From Sphingomonas sp. OK281 (lineage in GTDB: Bacteria > Pseudomonadota > Alphaproteobacteria > Sphingomonadales > Sphingomonadaceae), in the NCBI RefSeq assembly GCF_900115295.1, contig NZ_FOVZ01000004.1:310001-374000 (forward strand): a DNA stretch of 64,000 nt. The letters are read 5' to 3'. The notes under the pieces were generated by a model, which saw only the letters and a list, made by a program, of their open reading frames with translations, was not told where the DNA came from and made no database searches. Both the position numbers and the translations under genes were made by a program. How positions within the stretch are numbered: position 1 is the first letter of the stretch; each line of letters begins with the position of its first letter. Positions 53,488 through 62,182 of this stretch are shown here, one piece after another.

Positions 53488-54543
53488 GTGACCGAGACTA
53501 TCGATACCGCGACCACTGGGGCGTCGCCGACGCTGATGTACCGCGAAGCCGCCGAAGCCGCCGACGCAGTAGCGCGGCTCCTCGCCGCCAACGGCGAGGC
53601 GCTGACCGCACTCGGTGAGCGCCTGCGCGCCGCACCGCCCGCGGTCGTCGTGACGTGCGCGCGCGGATCGTCGGATCATGCCGCGACTTATGGCAAATAC
53701 CTGATCGAGACGCTGCTCGGCGTACCGGTCGCCTCCGCCGCGCCGTCGGTATCGTCGGTCTATGCCGCACCGATGGCGCCGGGCACCGCGCTGGTGATCG
53801 CGGTGTCTCAGAGCGGCCGGAGCCCCGATCTGCTTTCTACCGTGTCGGCGTATCAGGCGGCTGGCGCGCATGTCGTCGCGTTCGTCAACGACGAGACCTC
53901 GCCGCTCGCCGAGATGGCCGACACGATGATCGCGCTGAAGGCTGGGCCGGAGCGCTCGGTCGCGGCCACGAAATCCTATATCTGCGCACTCGCGGCGTTC
54001 GCGGCACTGACGGCGGCCTGGTCGCAGAATGACGCGCTTGCCGAGGCGATCGACACGCTCCCCGACATGCTGACGCTCGCGTTCGGCGCGAACTGGACGT
54101 CGGTGGTCGACGCGCTTGCCGACGCCAACAACCTGTTCGTGATCGGTCGCGGCTATGGCTACGGCATCGCGCAGGAAGCGGCGTTGAAGCTCAAGGAAAC
54201 CTGCGCGCTTCATGCCGAGGCGTTCAGCGCCGCCGAAGTCCGCCACGGGCCGATGGCGATCGTCAATGACGGCTTTCCGGTGATCGCGTTCGCCACCTCC
54301 GACACCGCCGGCGACGGCGTGCGCGACGCCGCAGCCGAGTTTGCCGCACGCGGCGCCCGCGTATGCCTCGCCGATGCGAAGGCGAACGGCGACACCGCCC
54401 CCGCCGCCTACACCGCACATCCGGCGATCGAGCCGATCCTTATGATCCAGAGCTTCTACCGCATGGCCAATGCTCTCTCGCTGCGTCGTGGGCTCAATCC
54501 CGACGCACCGCTGCACCTGAGCAAGGTGACGAAGACGGTATGA
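53488..54543 (+). CDS. SIS-domain glucosamine-6-phosphate deaminase (NagB-II type)
   Basis: A 351-residue protein with two SIS domains like the C-terminal half of GlmS but no glutaminase part. Features are TCARGSSDHAATYGKYLIE, VSQSGRSPDLLSTV and ALKLKETCALHAEAFSAAE with VRHGPMAI. Such proteins convert glucosamine-6-phosphate to fructose-6-phosphate and ammonia, replacing the classic NagB. The GTG at 53488 (VTETIDTATTG) is used; ATG 53536 (MYREAAEAADA) is an alternative closer to some homologues. It overlaps nagA by 4 bp. Confidence 0.93.
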   Translation: MTETIDTATTGASPTLMYREAAEAADAVARLLAANGEALTALGERLRAAPPAVVVTCARGSSDHAATYGKYLIETLLGVPVASAAPSVSSVYAAPMAPGTALVIAVSQSGRSPDLLSTVSAYQAAGAHVVAFVNDETSPLAEMADTMIALKAGPERSVAATKSYICALAAFAALTAAWSQNDALAEAIDTLPDMLTLAFGANWTSVVDALADANNLFVIGRGYGYGIAQEAALKLKETCALHAEAFSAAEVRHGPMAIVNDGFPVIAFATSDTAGDGVRDAAAEFAARGARVCLADAKANGDTAPAAYTAHPAIEPILMIQSFYRMANALSLRRGLNPDAPLHLSKVTKTV

Positions 54544-55691
54544 GCGATTCCCAGTTTCATGTCGTCAACGGCATCGTGGTCACCCGCGACGGTCTGCTGA
54601 ACGGCGCGACGATCCGCGTCGTCGGTGACCGGATCGCCTTGATAACCCCGCTCGAGCGTATCGCGTCGGAGGCCATCGACCTCGGCGGCGGCTGGCTCCT
54701 GCCCGGCTTTATCGACACGCAGGTCAATGGCGGCGGCGGCGTGCTGCTCAACGACCAGCCGACCGTCGAGGGCATCGCCGCGATCGGCGCTGCGCACGCG
54801 CCCTACGGCACGACGGCGTTCATGCCGACGCTGATCAGCGATACGCCCGACGTCATCGAGGCGACGCTCGACGCGATGGACGCCGCGATCGAGAGGGGCG
54901 TGCCCGGCGTGGTCGGTGCGCATATCGAAGGCCCGTGGATCAACCCGTCGCGCAAGGGCATCCACGATCCCGCCAAATTCCGGCTGCTCGACGATGCGAT
55001 GATCGAATTGCTGGTCCGGCCGCGCAAGGGCCGCGTGATGGTGACGCTCGCCCCCGAGCTGACCGATGCGGCCTCGATCGCGCGGCTGGTCGCCGGCGGC
55101 GTGATCGTCAGCGCGGGTCACACCGATGCGGACTATGAAACGATTATCGAAGCGGTCGGCGCGGGCCTCAGCGGCATCACGCATCTGTTCAACGCGATGT
55201 CGCCACTGCTGCACCGCGCGCCCGGCGTGGTCGGCGCCGCACTAGATGATCGTAGCGTCTATTGCGGGCTGATCGCCGACGGTCTCCACGTCCACGACGC
55301 CGCGCTTCGACTCGCGCGCAACGCACGTCCGAACGACCGGCTGATGCTGGTCAGCGACGCGATGCCGTCGGTCGGTGCGGTCGACAAGGATTTCCGCCTG
55401 CAAGGACGGCTGATCCATGTCGAGGACGGCAAGTGCTTCGGCGAGGACGGGACGCTCGCCGGCTCCGATCTCGACATGGCCGGCGCGGTCCGCAACTTCG
55501 TCGCGCGCACGCAGGCCGACGTGCCTGCCGCGGCGGCGATGGCGGCGACCAATCCCGCCGCCTTCCTCGGCCTGTCGCACGAACGCGGTGCGCTCGCGCC
55601 CGGACTGCGCGCCGACTGGGTCGTGCTCACCGCCGACCTGAGGCCCGCGGGCACCTGGATCGGCGGCCAACTGATCGCGGGCAGGACATAA
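54540..55691 (+). CDS. nagA: N-acetylglucosamine-6-phosphate deacetylase
   Basis: A 383-residue amidohydrolase that makes glucosamine-6-phosphate and acetate. GFIDTQVNGGGGV lacks the HxH of two-metal enzymes, as in E. coli NagA. Remaining metal and active-site groups are E in GAHIEGPWINPSRKG, H in SAGHTDADY and in GITHLFNAMSPL, and D in LVSDAMPS. It lies between the deaminase (4-bp overlap) and nagF (4-base gap). Confidence 0.96.
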   Translation: MSDSQFHVVNGIVVTRDGLLNGATIRVVGDRIALITPLERIASEAIDLGGGWLLPGFIDTQVNGGGGVLLNDQPTVEGIAAIGAAHAPYGTTAFMPTLISDTPDVIEATLDAMDAAIERGVPGVVGAHIEGPWINPSRKGIHDPAKFRLLDDAMIELLVRPRKGRVMVTLAPELTDAASIARLVAGGVIVSAGHTDADYETIIEAVGAGLSGITHLFNAMSPLLHRAPGVVGAALDDRSVYCGLIADGLHVHDAALRLARNARPNDRLMLVSDAMPSVGAVDKDFRLQGRLIHVEDGKCFGEDGTLAGSDLDMAGAVRNFVARTQADVPAAAAMAATNPAAFLGLSHERGALAPGLRADWVVLTADLRPAGTWIGGQLIAGRT

Positions 55692-55695
55692 CGCC

Positions 55696-58275
55696 ATGAA
55701 GCCTATCGTCCTGACGTCGCCCCTCCAGGGCTGGGCATCGCCACTCGAGGCGGTCCCCGACCCGGTCTTCGCCGAACGGATGATGGGCGACGGGATCGCC
55801 GTCGATCCGACCGGCGACTGCCTCCACGCGCCGTGCGACGCCGTCGTGCTCAGCGTCCATGCCAGCAGCCACGCGATCACGCTGCGCACGCCCGAGGGCG
55901 CCGAGATCCTGATGCATATCGGGCTCGACACCGTGGCGCTCGGCGGACGCGGGTTCACGCCGTGCGTGACCGAGGGCGCCACTGTGCAACGCCTCGATCC
56001 GCTGATCCGCTTCGACCTCGACCTGCTGGTCTGCGAGGCGCGCGCGGTCATCACGCCGGTGATCGTCACCAACCCCGAGCGCTTTACCATCGTCGGCCGC
56101 GAGACCGGCAAGCTCGTCGGTGTCGGCGAGGTGATCATGACGCTCGAACCCCGCGACGCCGCCGACGTGGCGGTGGTCGAGGGTGACACGATCTGCCGCA
56201 CGATCGTCGTGCCGCTGGTCCATGGCATCCACGCGCGGCCGGCGGCCCGGATCGGCGAGATCGCGCGCAAATTCGTGTCCGACGTGAAGATCATCAAGGA
56301 TGAGCGAGAGGGCAACGTCCGCAGCCTGGTCGCGCTGATGGCGATCGGCGTGAAGCTCGGCGACGAGATCACGCTCGCCGCCACCGGCCCAGACGCCGCC
56401 GACGCGCTCGCCGCGATCGGCGACCTGATCCTTAGTGGCATGGGCGAGAAGGCCCCCGCTCCCGCAGCTACATCGGAGTTCCCCCGCGAAGGCGGGGGCC
56501 CAGGAGCCAAGAACGATGGCGCTGCTGGGTCCTGGGCCCCCGCCTCCGCGGGGGAACAAGCAGCTGCTCAAACGCGAGTCGCGACGCTCCCCGCCGACGG
56601 CCGCCTGCCCGGCGTAACCGCGTCCCCCGGCATCGCGATCGGCCAGGCAGGACTCTTCCGCCTCGCCGAGATCACCGTGACCCGCGAAGGTGCAGGCGCA
56701 ACCGCCGAACGCGCCGCGCTTGACGCCGCGCTTGGCTTGGTCGCGGCCCGCCTCTCCAACAAATCGGCCACCGCGACCGGTGCCGAACGCGCGATCCTGT
56801 CCGCACATGCAGCACTGCTCGACGACCCGACGCTGACCGACGCCGCGCACGCCGCGATCGCCCAAGGCGACAGTGCCGCCTACGCCTGGCGCGCCGCGAT
56901 CCGCACGCAGGCCGCCGCACTCCATGCTACCGGCGATTCGCGCCTCGCCGAGCGCGCCGACGACATGCTCGATCTCGAACGCCAAGTGCTCCGCGCGCTC
57001 GCCGGCGAAGACCTCGACGAACGCCTGAGCTTCCCGCCCGGCACGATCCTGCTCGCCGACGACCTGCTCCCCTCGCATCTGCTCGGCCTCGACACCGCGT
57101 CCATCGTCGGCTTCTGCGTCGAGCGCGGCGGGCCGACCTCGCACGTCGCGATCCTCGCCGCGACGATGGGCCTGCCCGCCCTGGTCGCCGTCGGCCCCGC
57201 CCTCGCCGAGATCGCCGCGGGCACGCCACTGATCCTCGACGCCGGCGCAGGCTTGCTCCACGTCGCACCGGACGCCGAAACGCAGGCGACCGCACAAACC
57301 GCGTTCGACGCGCAGACCGAACGCCGCCGCGCCGCGCTCGCCAACGCCGCGCAGGAATGCCGCACGCAGGACGGCGTCCGGATCGAAGCCTTCGCCAATC
57401 TCGGCTCGGCCGACGACGCCGAAGCCGCGGTCCGCAACGGCGCCGAAGGCTGTGGCCTCCTCCGCACCGAATTTTTGTTCCTCGAACGCGACAGCGCGCC
57501 CAGCGTCGAGGAACAGACCGCCGATTACCAGCGCATCGCCGACACGCTCGACGGTCGCCCGTTGATCGTCCGCCTGCTCGACATCGGCGGCGACAAGCCC
57601 GCGCCCTATTTGCCGATTGCAGCGGAAGAAAATCCCGCACTCGGGTTGCGCGGCATCCGCGTCGGGCTCGCGCATCCCGAGATGCTGGACGCGCAGCTGC
57701 GCGCGATTCTCGCGGTCCGCCCCGCCGGCCAGTGCCGCATCATGGTCCCGATGATCGCGAGCCTCGCCGAGTTGCGTGCCGTACGCGCCGCGCTCGACGC
57801 CGCAGCCGCCGCGACCGGCCACACCGATCCGATCGCGCTCGGCATCATGATCGAGACGCCCGCCGCCGCAGTCACCGCCGACCTGCTCGCCAGCGAAGCC
57901 GATTTCCTCTCGATCGGCACCAACGACCTGACGCAATACGCGCTCGCGATGGACCGCGGCAATCCGGCGGTCGCGAGCGATCTCGACGGGCTTCACCCCG
58001 CGGTGCTCCGCCTGATCGCGCGGACCTGCGAGGGCGGCGCGGTCCACGGCAAATGGACCGGCGTGTGTGGGGGCCTCGCGTCCGACCCGCTCGCGGTACC
58101 GATTCTGATCGGGCTCGGCGTCACCGAACTCTCGTCCGCGCCCGCGCTCGTGCCCGAAATCAAGGCGCTGGTTGCCACGCTCACGATCGACGCCTGCCGC
58201 GCGCATGCCGCAGCCGCTATGAACTGTATCTCAGCCGCGGACGTGCGAACGCTCGCCCGGGAGTTCCGCCCATGA
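55696..58275 (+). CDS. nagF: Fused PTS protein EIIA-HPr-enzyme I (NagF type) with a repeat-encoded linker
   Basis: An 859-residue three-domain phosphotransferase. EIIA-Glc-like domain about 1-155, phospho-site H74 in EILMHIGLDTVAL; HPr about 168-250, phospho-site H179 in VHGIHARPAAR; enzyme I about 305-857, phospho-His H483 in GGPTSHVAILA, with PEP-site C791 in GVCGGLASDP. It carries phosphate from PEP to the sugar transporter NagE, so the pathway needs no other PTS proteins. Residues 261-288, between HPr and EI, are encoded by a type-A-like repeat element at 56478-56557. AGGAC before the ATG supports the start. It overlaps nagE by 4 bp. Confidence 0.96.
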   Translation: MKPIVLTSPLQGWASPLEAVPDPVFAERMMGDGIAVDPTGDCLHAPCDAVVLSVHASSHAITLRTPEGAEILMHIGLDTVALGGRGFTPCVTEGATVQRLDPLIRFDLDLLVCEARAVITPVIVTNPERFTIVGRETGKLVGVGEVIMTLEPRDAADVAVVEGDTICRTIVVPLVHGIHARPAARIGEIARKFVSDVKIIKDEREGNVRSLVALMAIGVKLGDEITLAATGPDAADALAAIGDLILSGMGEKAPAPAATSEFPREGGGPGAKNDGAAGSWAPASAGEQAAAQTRVATLPADGRLPGVTASPGIAIGQAGLFRLAEITVTREGAGATAERAALDAALGLVAARLSNKSATATGAERAILSAHAALLDDPTLTDAAHAAIAQGDSAAYAWRAAIRTQAAALHATGDSRLAERADDMLDLERQVLRALAGEDLDERLSFPPGTILLADDLLPSHLLGLDTASIVGFCVERGGPTSHVAILAATMGLPALVAVGPALAEIAAGTPLILDAGAGLLHVAPDAETQATAQTAFDAQTERRRAALANAAQECRTQDGVRIEAFANLGSADDAEAAVRNGAEGCGLLRTEFLFLERDSAPSVEEQTADYQRIADTLDGRPLIVRLLDIGGDKPAPYLPIAAEENPALGLRGIRVGLAHPEMLDAQLRAILAVRPAGQCRIMVPMIASLAELRAVRAALDAAAAATGHTDPIALGIMIETPAAAVTADLLASEADFLSIGTNDLTQYALAMDRGNPAVASDLDGLHPAVLRLIARTCEGGAVHGKWTGVCGGLASDPLAVPILIGLGVTELSSAPALVPEIKALVATLTIDACRAHAAAAMNCISAADVRTLAREFRP
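56478..56557. repeat. Type-A-like repeat within the nagF coding sequence
   Basis: GTTCCCCCGCGAAGGCGGGG GCCCAGG at one side and CCTGGGCCCCCGCCTCCGCG GGGGAAC at the other form a long inverted repeat of 80 bases. It is in frame and without a stop, coding for residues 261-288 in the HPr-EI linker (EFPREGGGPGAKNDG and onward). Confidence 0.82.
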
Positions 58276-59993
58276 AGTCCGTGCTCGAAGCTCTCCAGCC
58301 GCTCGGCCGCGCGCTGATGCTGCCCATCGCCGTGCTCCCCGTCGCCGGCCTTCTGCTGCGCCTCGGCCAACCCGACATGCTCGACATCGCGGTGCTCAGC
58401 GCCGCCGGCGACGCGATCTTCTCGCACCTCGGCCTATTGTTCGCGATTGGCGTCGCCACCGGTTTCGCGCGCGACGGCAACGGCGCCGCGTGTCTTGCGG
58501 GCGTGGTCTGCTACCTCGTGACGACGCAGGGCGCACAGGCGCTCATGACCGTCCCCGCCGACGCACTCAAGGGACTGACCGGCGACACGATCGCACTCGC
58601 CACCGCCGCCTGGAAAGCCAAGGCGATCGCCCGGCTCGACGTCCCGATCGGCATCCTCTCGGGGCTGATCGGCGGCAGTTTCTACAACCGCTTCTCCGCC
58701 ATCGCGTTGCCCGAATACCTCGCCTTCTTCGGTGGACGCCGGTTCGTGCCGATCGTCAGCGGCGTCGCGGGCCTCGTACTCGGCATCATCGTCGGCCTCG
58801 GCTTCGGCGCGCTGAGCACGGGCATCGACGGCCTGAGCTACGGGATCAGCGGCGCCGGCGGGTTCGGCCTGTTCGCGTTCGGGTTGCTCAACCGCCTGCT
58901 GCTCGTCACCGGGCTGCATCACCTGCTCAACAACATCGTCTGGTTCGTCGCCGGTGACTATCACGGCACGACGGGCGATCTGCGGCGCTTTTTCGCAGGC
59001 GATCCCAACGCCGGCGCCTTCATGGCCGGGTTCTTCCCGGTTATGATGTTTGGCCTGCCCGCCGCCTGCCTCGCGATGTACCACGCCGCGCTGCCCGAAC
59101 GCCGCAAAGCGGTCGGCGGCATGCTGCTCAGCCTCGCGCTCACCTCGGCGCTGACCGGCGTGACCGAGCCGATCGAGTTCAGCTTCATGTTCCTCGCACC
59201 CGTGCTCTATGCGATCCATGCAGTACTCACCGGCGTATCGATGGCGCTGATGAACGCGCTGGGCGTAAAGCTCGGATTCGGCTTCTCGGCCGGGCTGTTC
59301 GACTACGTGCTGAACTACGGCAAGGCGACCAAGCCGTTGCTGCTGCTCCCCGTCGGCCTCGCCTATGCAGCGATCTACTACGTGCTATTCCGCACCGTCA
59401 TCGAACGCCTCGACCTCCCCACGCCGGGCCGCGAGCGCGACGCGCCGGTCGCTGCGGCAATCGTTGCCAAGAGCGAACGCGGCGCCGCGTTTGCGGAGGC
59501 GCTCGGTGGCGCGTCCAACCTCACCAGCGTCGGCGCCTGCACGACTCGGCTACGGCTGATCGTCGTCGACCAGAAGCGTATCGACGAAGCCCGACTGAAG
59601 GCGCTCGGCGCGCGTGGCTTGATCCGCCCGTCCGCCAACGCGCTCCAGATCGTGCTCGGACCGATTGCGGATTCGGTCGCCGTCGAGATCCGGGACGCGA
59701 TCGCGGCACCGACCGACTCGGCAAGCCCGGTTTTGCAATCGGTGGAGCCGGGCCCAACCGCAAAGATGGACGTCCGGCTGACTCCCGCAACGGTCGCCGC
59801 GCTTGGCGGCACCGACAATGTGGAGACCGCGAGCCAGCACGGCACGCGCCTGCGCATCCGCCTGAAGGACGTCGACCGCGCGTCTACACCCGCACTCGAG
59901 GCTCTGGGCATCCATGCGATCGCCCGCCCCGCACCCGGCCTGCTCCATCTGCTGCTGGCTGGAGATGCCGACGCCGCGATCATCGCCGGCTGA
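58272..59993 (+). CDS. nagE: PTS N-acetylglucosamine transporter EIICB with a second, Cys-less EIIB domain
   Basis: A 573-residue sugar permease. The EIIC membrane domain (about 1-385) has about ten helices, LLVTGLHHLLNNIVW and GVTEPIEFSFMFLAPVLYAI. An EIIB domain (about 395-480) has the phospho-Cys C423 in SVGACTTRLRL. A second EIIB-like domain (about 500-573) aligns at ASQHGTRLRI, with His (H523) where the Cys should be. It phosphorylates GlcNAc during uptake, using NagF as donor. No EIIA is attached, which is supplied by NagF. Last gene of the nag set. Confidence 0.95.
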   Translation: MKSVLEALQPLGRALMLPIAVLPVAGLLLRLGQPDMLDIAVLSAAGDAIFSHLGLLFAIGVATGFARDGNGAACLAGVVCYLVTTQGAQALMTVPADALKGLTGDTIALATAAWKAKAIARLDVPIGILSGLIGGSFYNRFSAIALPEYLAFFGGRRFVPIVSGVAGLVLGIIVGLGFGALSTGIDGLSYGISGAGGFGLFAFGLLNRLLLVTGLHHLLNNIVWFVAGDYHGTTGDLRRFFAGDPNAGAFMAGFFPVMMFGLPAACLAMYHAALPERRKAVGGMLLSLALTSALTGVTEPIEFSFMFLAPVLYAIHAVLTGVSMALMNALGVKLGFGFSAGLFDYVLNYGKATKPLLLLPVGLAYAAIYYVLFRTVIERLDLPTPGRERDAPVAAAIVAKSERGAAFAEALGGASNLTSVGACTTRLRLIVVDQKRIDEARLKALGARGLIRPSANALQIVLGPIADSVAVEIRDAIAAPTDSASPVLQSVEPGPTAKMDVRLTPATVAALGGTDNVETASQHGTRLRIRLKDVDRASTPALEALGIHAIARPAPGLLHLLLAGDADAAIIAG

Positions 59994-60247
59994 TCGAACA
60001 ACGGTATTATTGGAAGGAATTGCGAGGCTTGCAGGATCACAGCGGCTGGCGTTCGGACGCTGAACCCAGCATGTTGGCACGCGAATGCCGCGTATCGTGC
60101 GCGGCTCGTTCTCGTGACACGCATGTGCATGGCTCGTCATGGACATGGGGCGGCTTCGACGGCGATCGGCAGGATCGATACGGGCGCAGTCGTCGAGAAC
60201 GGTCCGGTCGGTTGCCGATCCGGATCATCTCTGACAGGATTGCGTGC

Positions 60248-60670
60248 GTGTCCGACCCCGTTCAAACTGGCCTCAACCAATCGCGATGGCCCCGACGGAT
60301 CGGTCGGCTGATCGATTCGGCCTGTCTCGTCGCGTTGATCGTCGTGTTCGTCACGGTCATCTATGGTTTCTGGCTGCGGGCGATCTGGGCGCACGGCTAT
60401 TATCTGGCGGTAGCGGTCGCGGTCCTGGGCGCGTTCGTCATCCTGATCGGCATGGCGCAGCAGGCGATCGCCGCGCGCGACGTCGCGACATGGCGCGACA
60501 TGGCCGAGTGGCAGATCCGCGCCGCGCGTGCGGCGGCCGGTGAAAGACGAGCCGCCGATCCGGATGCCGACGAGATCGAGCCGCATTCGGCTGCCTATTA
60601 CGAAGTCTTGATCGGCACGCTGGTGTCGCATGCCGAGCAGGACGAGAAGGGGGCCGTACGTGAGCGGTGA
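60248..60670 (+). CDS. Hypothetical two-helix membrane protein
   Basis: A 140-residue reading from GTG 60248, with AGGA about 10 bases before. Two membrane helices are visible (LIDSACLVALIVVFVTVIYG and YYLAVAVAVLGAFVILIGM), then a charged cytoplasmic or periplasmic tail (WRDMAEWQIRAARAAAGERR). No family is recognised. It overlaps the next small gene by 11 bp. The stretch 59994-60247 before it shows no gene and no clear promoter. Confidence 0.6.
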   Translation: MSDPVQTGLNQSRWPRRIGRLIDSACLVALIVVFVTVIYGFWLRAIWAHGYYLAVAVAVLGAFVILIGMAQQAIAARDVATWRDMAEWQIRAARAAAGERRAADPDADEIEPHSAAYYEVLIGTLVSHAEQDEKGAVRER

Positions 60671-60956
60671 TCCGCATCTCGAACTCGGCGAGAACCTGCC
60701 GAGGTTCCTGTCGCACTGGCTCGCCGCCTGTTTCGGGCATTTCCTGATGGTGCTGCTGCCACTCATCACCGACTGGGCGCATGTTCGCGATGCGACCTGG
60801 CCGAGTTGGTGGTCGCTGCTGCTGTTCGCGGCGTCCACCTCGCTGGTCGCGGCGATCATCAACGCCAATCTTCCGGTCACGCCGCGCGAGCTGATCAAGA
60901 GCGTCGCATTGGGGTTCGCCTTGAACGCGACGATCGTCATGCTTCGCCTGTCGTGA
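60660..60956 (+). CDS. Hypothetical small membrane protein
   Basis: A 98-residue reading from GTG 60660 (VSGDPHLELGENLPRFLSHW). Three hydrophobic stretches (WLAACFGHFLMVLLPLI, WWSLLLFAASTSLVAAII, SVALGFALNATIVML) suggest two or three helices. It overlaps the preceding gene by 11 bp and the acyltransferase by 4 bp (GTGA), so the three are probably co-translated. No family is recognised. Confidence 0.62.
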   Translation: MSGDPHLELGENLPRFLSHWLAACFGHFLMVLLPLITDWAHVRDATWPSWWSLLLFAASTSLVAAIINANLPVTPRELIKSVALGFALNATIVMLRLS

Positions 60957-62149
60957 CGGCTCGCCCGCTGCTGGCCCGCTCGTTTTTGTCGCGTTTACGG
61001 CCGCGCGAACCCGAACTCGACCGTGATCAGATCGCCCCCCTCCAGTTCCTGCGCGGGATCGCCGCATCTGGCGTCGTGGTCGAACACCTGCTCGAACGCT
61101 ATCTCCGGCGGGGGGCGATCCCGAACACCCTGCCGGACTTCACCAGCGTGCTCGGGCAGGTCGGCGTCGCGACGTTCTTCGCGATCAGCGGATTCATCAT
61201 GGTCCATATCTCGTTGCGCGATGGCCGACGCCCACCGACCGGTCGTTCGTTCCTGCGCAACCGCTACCTCCGCGTCGCGCCGCTATATTATCTGATGACC
61301 CTGTTGATCGTCCTGTTCGGCTGGATCGCACATCGGTTCGGCGCCGGCTCCGGAACGAGCTTCCGCCTGCCCTCGGCGACCGAATTCCTGCTGTCCTTCG
61401 CCTTCATCCCTCACCGCGGCGCCAACGGACTGATCCAGCCGATCTACGGTCTCGGCTGGACGCTCCATTACGAGATGTTCTTCTACCTTCTGTTCGCCGC
61501 AGGACTCGCGCTCGGTGCCCGACGTGGGGCGTACGCCGTGCTCGCCCTGCTGTGCCTGCTCGTCATCGCCGGGACCGGGATCGACGCGCCCCCCACGAGA
61601 ATCGGCCTGTCGGTCGTCGCCTATGTCTTCACCCGCCCGATCATGGCCTATTTCGCGATCGGGATCGTCATTGCACTCGTGCGCCATCGCCTTGGCAACC
61701 GTTTGCCCGTCCTGCCCGTACCGCTCATCGCCGCGATCGCGTTTACGGCGCTGGCTGCGGCGGCGTTCGTCCCCGGCGATCGTTCGGGAATGATCTCCAC
61801 CACGGTCTCGACGGCGCTCGCCATGGCAGCGACCGCGGCCGCGCTTGGCGCCACGGTTCTCCTGGTGCCGACGCCCTCCAGCCGGTCGACCTCATTCTCC
61901 AGGTTCTCGTGTGCGTTCGGCAACGCGTCGTACAGCATGTATCTCACGCACAGCTTCATTCTCGGTGCGTTCGCGTCTGCGACGGCCTCGATCGTGACGC
62001 ACGGCATGCCCGCGCTGGTGGCAATGGCTCTGCTGGCGTGTGTTACGTGCTTTGCAATCGGCTGGCTGTCATGGCGCTTGATCGAGCAACCGATCGCGCG
62101 GATCGTGAGCGGACGCAGGCAGACGAGGGCCGAACTCGTCGCTCCTTGA
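60953..62149 (+). CDS. Acyltransferase-3 family membrane protein (OafA/ExoZ-like)
   Basis: A 398-residue integral membrane acyltransferase. IAPLQFLRGIAASGVVVEHL with the conserved Arg and His, FFAISGFIMVHI, and FLRNRYLRVAPLYYL are family hallmarks, followed by about ten helices and SYSMYLTHSFILG near the end. Such enzymes add acetyl or similar groups to surface polysaccharides. The GTG at 60953 overlaps the preceding stop by 4 bp. A polysaccharide kinase fragment lies 1.7 kb away, so exopolysaccharide modification is plausible. Confidence 0.9.
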   Translation: MTARPLLARSFLSRLRPREPELDRDQIAPLQFLRGIAASGVVVEHLLERYLRRGAIPNTLPDFTSVLGQVGVATFFAISGFIMVHISLRDGRRPPTGRSFLRNRYLRVAPLYYLMTLLIVLFGWIAHRFGAGSGTSFRLPSATEFLLSFAFIPHRGANGLIQPIYGLGWTLHYEMFFYLLFAAGLALGARRGAYAVLALLCLLVIAGTGIDAPPTRIGLSVVAYVFTRPIMAYFAIGIVIALVRHRLGNRLPVLPVPLIAAIAFTALAAAAFVPGDRSGMISTTVSTALAMAATAAALGATVLLVPTPSSRSTSFSRFSCAFGNASYSMYLTHSFILGAFASATASIVTHGMPALVAMALLACVTCFAIGWLSWRLIEQPIARIVSGRRQTRAELVAP

Positions 62150-62182
62150 ACATGCAGCGCGCCGCGTCGACGGTCGGAGCCG

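Noticed and set aside
55627..58206. A minus-strand open frame of the same length as nagF
   Set aside because: Fully antisense to the PTS protein, whose catalytic motifs are intact; the antisense product has no recognisable domain.
59994..60247. Upstream extension of the hypothetical membrane protein to an ATG at 60020
   Set aside because: The extra 76 residues are low in hydrophobic content and Arg/Ser/His-rich, unlike the following helices; a GTG with AGGA before it fits better.
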